Shown in pieces: positions 1-5,673 of a stretch of DNA of 8,679 nt. The stretch lies in assembly GCA_021647265.1 (NCBI GenBank), contig JAKIVA010000078.1:1-8679 (forward strand). Reading direction: 5' to 3'. Below the pieces are notes generated by a model. That model made no database searches. It saw only the letters and a program-made list of their open reading frames with translations, and was not told the DNA's origin. Within the stretch, counting starts at the first letter, position 1; the number at the start of each line of letters is the position of its first letter. The DNA is from Lutibacter sp. Lineage in GTDB: Bacteria > Bacteroidota > Bacteroidia > Flavobacteriales > Flavobacteriaceae. A program made the translations under genes and the position numbers.

Positions 1-622
1 CATGTTTTAAAATGGTTTCACGAATATTTGTAACAAGTTTTGGTAATTTATTAGTTCCAATATGTGGATGAGCATCAATCAAAATTTGTTCAGTAGCACC
101 GTGTAAGACCAAATTTTCAAAAATTCTGCGAACATCACCTCGTTTTAAACTTCTGGTATATAATTTTCCATCAGAATAGGTACCAGCTCCGCCTTCGCCA
201 AAGCAATAATTAGAATCTTCATTCACTTCATGAAACTGATTAATTGCACGTAAATCGCGTCTTCTTTCATTCACTTTTTTTCCACGTTCCAAAATAATAG
301 GTTTGTAACCCAATTCAATACAACGCAATGCGGCAAACATTCCGGCAGGGCCAAAACCAATAATATGGACTTCTTTGGCTGAAGAAACATCATTATAATT
401 AAAAATATAAGCAGAAGATTTTTCAGGTTTTTCGTTGATATAAACGGCTATTTTATAGTTGAAAATAATGCTGCTTTTTCGAGCATCAATAGATTTTCTA
501 AGTATTTTTACAGCGGAAATTTCAGTTTCATCAATATGTAACTGTTGTGCAGCTTTTTTAGTTAAAATATCCGTTTGTTTTTCCTCATTTAAATTAATCC
601 GTAATTGAATTTCCTGAATCAT
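1..622 (-). CDS. FAD-dependent dehydrogenase, COG2509 type (3' part missing)
   Basis: I translated this edge-truncated gene by hand: 207 codons from the ATG at 622-620, open to the left edge. The product begins MIQEIQLRINLNEEK. A small alpha/beta N-terminal segment (about residues 1-80) is followed by a Rossmann dinucleotide-binding motif, GFGPAG at 89-94, and a downstream acidic strand end, ILERGK at 110-115, as expected for binding the FAD ADP-ribose. A Gly-rich stretch, FGEGGAGTYSDGKLYTR (141-157), is characteristic of the COG2509 group of uncharacterised cytosolic FAD/NAD(P) dehydrogenases, which are usually a little over 500 residues. Substrate is unknown. The start fits the family's N-terminus. 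There is no Shine-Dalgarno, which is usual in Bacteroidota. The gene lies 51 bp downstream of the stop of the large phosphatase-barrel gene on the same strand, so co-transcription is possible, but I see no functional link. The family call is firm; a precise function is not. Confidence 0.88.
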   Translation of the reverse strand, partial: MIQEIQLRINLNEEKQTDILTKKAAQQLHIDETEISAVKILRKSIDARKSSIIFNYKIAVYINEKPEKSSAYIFNYNDVSSAKEVHIIGFGPAGMFAALRCIELGYKPIILERGKKVNERRRDLRAINQFHEVNEDSNYCFGEGGAGTYSDGKLYTRSLKRGDVRRIFENLVLHGATEQILIDAHPHIGTNKLPKLVTNIRETILKH

Positions 623-673
623 GTGGTAAAACTAGTTAAATTTTGAATAAGAATCTATTTGTGGTATGTATGT

Positions 674-3600
674 TTAAAACCCAAAACCTAAGCCAAATCT
701 GGCATAAGTTCCATCTTTAGAACTAAATGCAGATACGTTTAAGTTAATTAATTTAGCAACAATTAGCCAAAAACCTCCTCCAACTGAAGTTTTCCAATCA
801 TTAGATGTTTCATTTTTTAACCAAATTCTTCCATAATCAAATCCACCATAAATACCGTATTGAATGGGGGCAAATGATGTCTTTATTGTTCGTAAATTAA
901 AACGCACATCGGTGTTTTGATAAAAAGACTGATTTCCTGTAAACCGCTGATTTCTATATCCACGTAAACCATCTAAGCCTCCAATACTAGCGGCATTATA
1001 AAACTCAAAATTAGTACCCATTATTATATTTCCTTTTAATTTTGTTGCCAATACAATATTTCCATTTGGAGTTAATTTATAATCAAATGAAAGCGAAGGT
1101 GCTACATACCAAAAGTTTTCAGAGTTATTTGTTAAATTTGTTTTCCATCCCATTTCAAAAGATGTTGCCATTCCTAAAGTTGGAAAAGTTTTATTATCAT
1201 AATTTTGATAATGGTATGTTATTTTTGCCCCTAAATATATTTTTCTTTTTTCAGAAATAGAAGAGATTGTATTGATAAATCTATCAGGTGTTTTTTCTAC
1301 TGCAATGCTTTCTAGTAGAGGACCAAATTTTAATTTAGCACCAAAACGACCTACCCATTTTAAAGAAGGATATGCAGCATAAGTGCTCAACCGAACTCTA
1401 TGATAATCATCGCCAAACTGGTTTTCAAAATTACTTGTTTCATTCCCAAAGCCATAATAATTGATTGTAAAATTAGGACTTGTTAAGCGAGTTTCTAATA
1501 AAAAATTCCAATGATTTAATAGATTTGCAAACTCTGCATTATATCCAAAATCAAACCCTTTATTCGCAAAAAAGTAGGCAGCTTTAAAAGAGTGTTGTTG
1601 TGTAAACGGATTTCTTTCAAAACCATAAATTGTATAGATATCATTTATGCCAATTTTAAACCCATCATCAGGATTTGCTCCAATAATTGGCATTATTTGA
1701 TTTTGATTATACTTTAATTTTTTATAATCGTAGTTATTAATTTGATATGAATTTGTTAATTTTAATTTACCCTTATTAGTTAAAAAAGTATTTTTTTTAG
1801 TTTTAAAATCGTAAATAGTCACTTTATTTCCTTTTCTCACATCATAAACATCATTATTTTGTCCACCAATTAAACGAATTTTAATTCCTGAATTATAATT
1901 TCCAGTTACTTCAAATTTGTCTTTTCCATCTAAACCATAAATCCATATTTCTTTAGTGAATTTTTTTGAATACGTTTTCTTAAAAAAAATAGTTCCTTTT
2001 TTACCATTTTTTTTGATATCGAAAACTTTCACTAAGGTTTTGTTATTTTTTAATTGTTTGATTTTGAATAAATTGTTTTTATCGTTTCCTTTTACAACTC
2101 CATATTTTGCTAGCTCTTGGAAATATTTTTCTGCTATTTCAGGAAGTATTTTTAATCTTCCTTTTAACATAGTTTCTAGCTCATTTACAGTGCCGTCTTT
2201 TACTTCATTAGGTAATTGATTAAACGCATTTTCAATAACTTTGTTAGTTATGTTTTCTTGAATAAAGACCACTTGAGTTAGCCAATTTTTGAGAGTAGCA
2301 TTATTTATCAAAGCCATATCTAAAGGATACGGTTCGGCATTAAACCATTTTATATTTCTGATGTTGGTATCGTAAACTTGCATTAATTTTAATGCTGGAA
2401 TAGCGCGAGTTATAAAACCAAGTATAAATCCATCATATTTAGAAAAGGCTTGATCTCTATCCCTAGGAACTGGTTTATATTTTTTTTTATTACCTTCTTT
2501 AAATTCGGCCCAACGCCATTGATCTTCATGTCTATCCCAATCTCCTATTAGCATATCAAATAAGCGAGCTCTTATATACGCATCTTCATCTACTATATTG
2601 TTATCAGTTTTTCTTAATTTTTTTAATAAATCATCTGTACTAATAATTTCATTTGAGAAACCAAAACTTTCGACATCTGCATGACCTGAAGTAACACGTT
2701 CTTCAATCATGTACAACTCATTTCCAAAAGTGGCATTGAATTGTTTTAAGGCGTTTTGTTTAGGAATATAGTATAAAGTAGGGTTTGTATGATAAACTTT
2801 AACAGCATCTGCCAATTTTCCAATAGTGAAAGGAGCATATGGATGTGCAGTTGTATACACATCAAGCAATAAGCCTTCTGTATATGTATTGTCAAACTGG
2901 CCTTCAATATATTGGTCTTTAAATGCAACTGCTTGTAAATATTGAGTAGCACTTTTACGTAAAGCCCTCATTACAAATTCTTTTCCGTTTTTATCTTCCA
3001 AACGCAGTGAACGTGATTGATTTCCTCCACCTTTTCTAGTTGGAGTTAAACCACCAAAAAGTGTATCTAAAAGAACTGTAGGAGCAGTAACCTTTGTTCC
3101 ATAGTATTTTCTATAATGTTCACCCCAAAACCCAGTAAAGGTTTTTCCTTTAGAAACTTCTTTTTTAGTATAAACAGAAGCTAAAATTGTTTTTGGGAAT
3201 GTAGTTGAGTAATTATCTCCAGTTTCAGTTACTGTAGGTTGGTAAATTTGAGTTTTAAACAGTAATTTTTGCGTACCATCTATCTCGGTATAGTAATTAA
3301 CCCAAGTAGCACCATTTTTATAAACTACTAATTTAGCATAACCCAATCCTCCATAAGAAAATTGTCCTCCATTTATGGTTCTTGCGGCAGAAATTTTAGA
3401 TCCAGAACCACTAATAATTTGTGGCTTGTTGTCTTTTAAGATATATTGTAAATTATGTTCATGCCCTGAAACAAAAATAATTTTTTCAGATTTTTGAGAG
3501 ATTGTTATCAGCCTTTTTTTGAGTTCTAAATAAAAAGGGTTCATCATATCTTGTGGTGATATACCACTAGTTTTTCGCAACAAATTAGCGACTGTTCCTA

Positions 3601-4378
3601 GTATAGGTAACGGTATTTTATTACTTGTTGGGTAAATTTGTTTCTTCAAGGAGTATTGTCCGCCATGTGAACCATTGCTAAACATGGGATGATGAATTGC
3701 TATTACAATGGTTTTTGTAGTATTTTTTTTGATGAGACTTTCAAATTCTTCAAAGAAATGTTTTCGTGTTTTAATCTCACAATTATCGTTCATTGTAGGA
3801 TTAGCGTCCCAATTTTCTAAATACCATTGAGAATCAACAATAATTAATACAATATCATTTGAGATTGTCACTTTTTTAAGTGGACAGCCATCTTTTGGTA
3901 AAAAAGAATTTTTGCTTTTTAAATGCTTTGTAATATAATTTTCTTGTCGTTTTAACCCTTTTATTCCATTGCTATAATAGTCATGATTTCCAGGGATAAA
4001 AATGGGTTGTCCCTTGAAATTTTTGACTAAATCAATCTGAACGTTTAATCTATGTTCTGCCATTAGTCTAGTAGGATGTTCTTTTTTAGGTAATCCTTTT
4101 TCATAGATATTATCACCTAAAAAAAGTACTGTTGAATTTTTTGAGGCAGTTACTAATTCATTTTTTAATAATTTTAGGTGATTTAAAGATTTATTTTCTT
4201 TAGCATTTCCAGCATCTCCAATTAAATAAAAAGTATGATCAATTTCATTGTTGATCTCGTTGGTTTGAGCTACCCAGTTCTCAGCTTTACTAGAATATTG
4301 CGCATCATAAGTAGCACAACTAATAATAAAGAAGTTAATTAGTAAAAATGAAAGTTTATAGCAAAAATACCGACTCAT
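674..4378 (-). CDS. Lipoprotein phosphatase / kinase-like / Omp85-type barrel fusion
   Basis: The 1234-residue product has four recognisable parts. Residues 1-21 form a lipoprotein signal ending in IISC, with Cys21 as lipidation site. Residues about 48-370 are a calcineurin-like metallophosphoesterase of the purple/tartrate-resistant acid phosphatase kind: GDAGN (54-58), GDNIYEKG (88-95), GNHDYY (130-135), HHPMFSNGSHGG (229-240) and GHEHNLQY (305-312), so all five metal-ligand blocks are present. Residues about 410-760 hold motifs that look like a CotH/HipA/Fam20-type kinase: a Gly-rich strand (450-453), hinge-like LYMIEERV (555-562), GDWDRHEDQ (612-620) and PRDRDQAF (638-645). Residues about 890-1234 are a beta-barrel with the Omp85 signature LRGYRNQRF (1138-1146), a late FDYGRIW strand (1180-1186) and a terminal Phe. 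No POTRA repeats are evident. I infer an outer-membrane protein whose enzymatic part is lipid-anchored. Substrates are unknown. The ATG at 4378 is chosen because the signal peptide starts there. The gene is divergent from the HD-PycTM gene, 72 bp apart. Phosphatase and barrel calls are strong; the kinase-like call is tentative. Confidence 0.87.
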   Translation of the reverse strand: MSRYFCYKLSFLLINFFIISCATYDAQYSSKAENWVAQTNEINNEIDHTFYLIGDAGNAKENKSLNHLKLLKNELVTASKNSTVLFLGDNIYEKGLPKKEHPTRLMAEHRLNVQIDLVKNFKGQPIFIPGNHDYYSNGIKGLKRQENYITKHLKSKNSFLPKDGCPLKKVTISNDIVLIIVDSQWYLENWDANPTMNDNCEIKTRKHFFEEFESLIKKNTTKTIVIAIHHPMFSNGSHGGQYSLKKQIYPTSNKIPLPILGTVANLLRKTSGISPQDMMNPFYLELKKRLITISQKSEKIIFVSGHEHNLQYILKDNKPQIISGSGSKISAARTINGGQFSYGGLGYAKLVVYKNGATWVNYYTEIDGTQKLLFKTQIYQPTVTETGDNYSTTFPKTILASVYTKKEVSKGKTFTGFWGEHYRKYYGTKVTAPTVLLDTLFGGLTPTRKGGGNQSRSLRLEDKNGKEFVMRALRKSATQYLQAVAFKDQYIEGQFDNTYTEGLLLDVYTTAHPYAPFTIGKLADAVKVYHTNPTLYYIPKQNALKQFNATFGNELYMIEERVTSGHADVESFGFSNEIISTDDLLKKLRKTDNNIVDEDAYIRARLFDMLIGDWDRHEDQWRWAEFKEGNKKKYKPVPRDRDQAFSKYDGFILGFITRAIPALKLMQVYDTNIRNIKWFNAEPYPLDMALINNATLKNWLTQVVFIQENITNKVIENAFNQLPNEVKDGTVNELETMLKGRLKILPEIAEKYFQELAKYGVVKGNDKNNLFKIKQLKNNKTLVKVFDIKKNGKKGTIFFKKTYSKKFTKEIWIYGLDGKDKFEVTGNYNSGIKIRLIGGQNNDVYDVRKGNKVTIYDFKTKKNTFLTNKGKLKLTNSYQINNYDYKKLKYNQNQIMPIIGANPDDGFKIGINDIYTIYGFERNPFTQQHSFKAAYFFANKGFDFGYNAEFANLLNHWNFLLETRLTSPNFTINYYGFGNETSNFENQFGDDYHRVRLSTYAAYPSLKWVGRFGAKLKFGPLLESIAVEKTPDRFINTISSISEKRKIYLGAKITYHYQNYDNKTFPTLGMATSFEMGWKTNLTNNSENFWYVAPSLSFDYKLTPNGNIVLATKLKGNIIMGTNFEFYNAASIGGLDGLRGYRNQRFTGNQSFYQNTDVRFNLRTIKTSFAPIQYGIYGGFDYGRIWLKNETSNDWKTSVGGGFWLIVAKLINLNVSAFSSKDGTYARFGLGFGF

Positions 4379-4399
4379 ACGGTGTGTAATTTAAAAAGA

Positions 4400-4407
4400 T
4401 AAAAGTA
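4400..4407 (-). promoter_or_regulatory. Candidate -7 element for the phosphatase-barrel gene
   Basis: Read on the minus strand this is TACTTTTA, a 7-of-8 match to the Bacteroidota -7 consensus TAnnTTTG (last base differs). Transcription would start near 4393, giving a leader of about 15 nt before the ATG at 4378. No convincing -33 TTG lies at the usual distance. The element is one arm of the palindrome at 4401-4426, and the other arm forms the -7-like element of the divergent gene. Confidence 0.35.
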
Positions 4408-4426
4408 CATAAAATTATGTATTTTT
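4401..4426. promoter_or_regulatory. Palindrome in divergent promoter region, operator candidate
   Basis: The core TACATAAAATTATGTA (4406-4421) consists of two perfect 7-bp inverted arms around a 2-bp AA centre. After one mismatch (4405/4422) the symmetry continues for four more A:T pairs, giving 12-bp arms with a single mismatch. It sits midway in the 72-bp gap between two divergent genes and overlaps -7-like elements on both strands, which is where a repressor dimer would block both. The region is very AT-rich, so part of the outer symmetry is expected by chance; the 7-bp core is the meaningful part. It has no GC-rich stem, so it is a poor terminator candidate. Confidence 0.4.
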
Positions 4427-4427
4427 G
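4420..4427 (+). promoter_or_regulatory. Candidate -7 element for the HD-PycTM gene
   Basis: TATTTTTG matches the Bacteroidota -7 consensus TAnnTTTG exactly. A start site near 4434 would leave a leader of about 17 nt before the ATG at 4451, mirroring the spacing on the other strand. I find no TTG -33 element at 17-20 bp upstream, so the promoter may be weak or activator-dependent, or the match may be a chance product of AT-rich sequence. Confidence 0.4.
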
Positions 4428-4450
4428 ATTTAATATATAATTTTTTAGAA

Positions 4451-5665
4451 ATGATAGAAAATGATTTTTTTAAGGAGGTAGCTAATTTTGTTTTTAATTT
4501 GTTTAAAGATTCACTCTCCTCAAAGGTATTATATCACAATTACAATCATACGTTGAGAGTTGTAGAAGCTGCTAATGAAATTGCCTTAGCAGAGCAAGTT
4601 TCTAGAGATGAATTGGAAATAGTGTTATTGGCTGCTTGGTTTCATGATACGGGTTTTATTAAAGAAGCTGAGAATCATGAAGAAATTAGTAAAGAAATTG
4701 CTAAAAATTATTTATTAGAAAAGGGACTTTCAAAGGAAAAACTTCAAAAAGTATACAAGTGTATTGATGCTACGAAAATACCTCAAAGGCCAACCAATAA
4801 GATTGAGGAGATTGTATGCGATGCTGATTTATTTCATTTAGGGAGTGAAAATTTTAATAAAATATCCAATTTATTACGTTCAGAATGGGAGTTGTTTTGT
4901 AACAAAAGATTAACCGATGTAGAGTGGCTTCAAGAGAATAATCATTTTTTAGGGGAACATAAATACTTTACCAATTATGCATTTAATAAGCAAACACCTC
5001 AAAAAATATTAAACTGGTTGAAAATTCAGAAAGATTTACGAAAAGAAATTGCAAAAATTGAAGAGCTTACTTTAAAAAAGAAGATTAAAAAAGAGGGATT
5101 AAAACGTAAAAGAGCTAAAGAAAATAGACCAAATAGAGGTATTGAAACCATGTATCGAGTTACTCTTAGAAATCATATCAAGTTAAGTGATATTGCAGAT
5201 ACAAAAGCCAATATTTTACTTTCTGTTAGTGCTATTATTCTATCTATAGCTTTATCTATTTTGTTTCCAAAGTTAGATAAACCAGATAATTATTATTTAA
5301 TTTACCCTACTTTATTATTTTTGTTAGTTTCTGTAGTAACAATGATTTTTTCAATATTATCAACACGTCCAAAAGTAACTTCAGGTGTATTTACAAAAGA
5401 AGATATTAAAAAAAGAAAAGTAAATTTATTGTTTTTTGGGAATTTTCATAAGATGCCTTTGGAAGATTTCCAAGATGGAATGACTGAGTTAATGAATGAT
5501 CGAGATTATTTGTATAAATCTTTAATGAAGGATTTATATTATTTAGGAATTGTACTTAATAGAAAATATAAACTATTACGTATAGCTTATGGAATTTTCA
5601 TGATTGGAATTGTAATTTCTGTTATTGCTTTTATAATAGCTTTTGAACTCATGAAAAATACATAA
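4451..5665 (+). CDS. HD-domain phosphohydrolase fused to a PycTM-like membrane domain
   Basis: The 404-residue product has a cytosolic N-terminal HD domain (about 1-190) with the metal-binding pattern intact: YHNYNHT (28-34, H33 the likely ligand), FHDTG (64-68, H65-D66) and CDADLFHLG (123-131, D124/D126). Such domains hydrolyse phosphate esters, often nucleotides or cyclic nucleotides. A highly charged Lys/Glu helix (about 190-225) leads into DIADTKANILLSVSAII (247-263), the N-terminal signature I recognise from the Pycsar effector membrane family (PycTM, old name DUF5706). Predicted membrane helices lie at about 253-272, 282-303 and 376-398, with a cytosolic stretch between the last two containing NLLFFGNFHKMPLEDF (325-340). 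In Pycsar defence, PycTM proteins are triggered by cCMP or cUMP to damage the inner membrane. Here the HD fusion suggests a combined hydrolase/sensor, which is inference. No cyclase lies beside it. The leader is A-rich with no Shine-Dalgarno. The gene converges on the GAF gene with 8 bp between stops. Domain calls are solid, ligand and role open. Confidence 0.88.
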   Translation: MIENDFFKEVANFVFNLFKDSLSSKVLYHNYNHTLRVVEAANEIALAEQVSRDELEIVLLAAWFHDTGFIKEAENHEEISKEIAKNYLLEKGLSKEKLQKVYKCIDATKIPQRPTNKIEEIVCDADLFHLGSENFNKISNLLRSEWELFCNKRLTDVEWLQENNHFLGEHKYFTNYAFNKQTPQKILNWLKIQKDLRKEIAKIEELTLKKKIKKEGLKRKRAKENRPNRGIETMYRVTLRNHIKLSDIADTKANILLSVSAIILSIALSILFPKLDKPDNYYLIYPTLLFLLVSVVTMIFSILSTRPKVTSGVFTKEDIKKRKVNLLFFGNFHKMPLEDFQDGMTELMNDRDYLYKSLMKDLYYLGIVLNRKYKLLRIAYGIFMIGIVISVIAFIIAFELMKNT

Positions 5666-5673
5666 GATAGATG

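Noticed and set aside
1042..1260. 72-codon open frame on the plus strand
   Set aside because: It lies opposite the barrel part of the large minus-strand gene, has low-complexity Phe/Leu-rich content, and no promoter or leader. It is a shadow of the real gene.
1956..2219. 87-codon open frame on the plus strand
   Set aside because: Antisense to the phosphatase-kinase-barrel gene; Phe/Ser/Leu-rich composition as expected from reading AT-rich coding DNA backwards.
2746..2952. 68-codon open frame on the minus strand
   Set aside because: Out-of-frame overlap inside the same large gene, whose frame is intact across this region; no independent evidence.
4471..4480. Strong Shine-Dalgarno-like AAGGAGGT inside the HD-PycTM gene
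   Set aside because: It encodes Lys-Glu-Val at codons 8-10. No ATG or GTG follows at a useful distance in frame, and the HD domain needs the upstream start. It is a coding coincidence.
4451..5665. Complete Pycsar defence operon
   Set aside because: The membrane domain resembles PycTM, but no cyclase gene or cyclase motif occurs in the window, and the effector is fused to an HD domain. Only the fusion itself is claimed.
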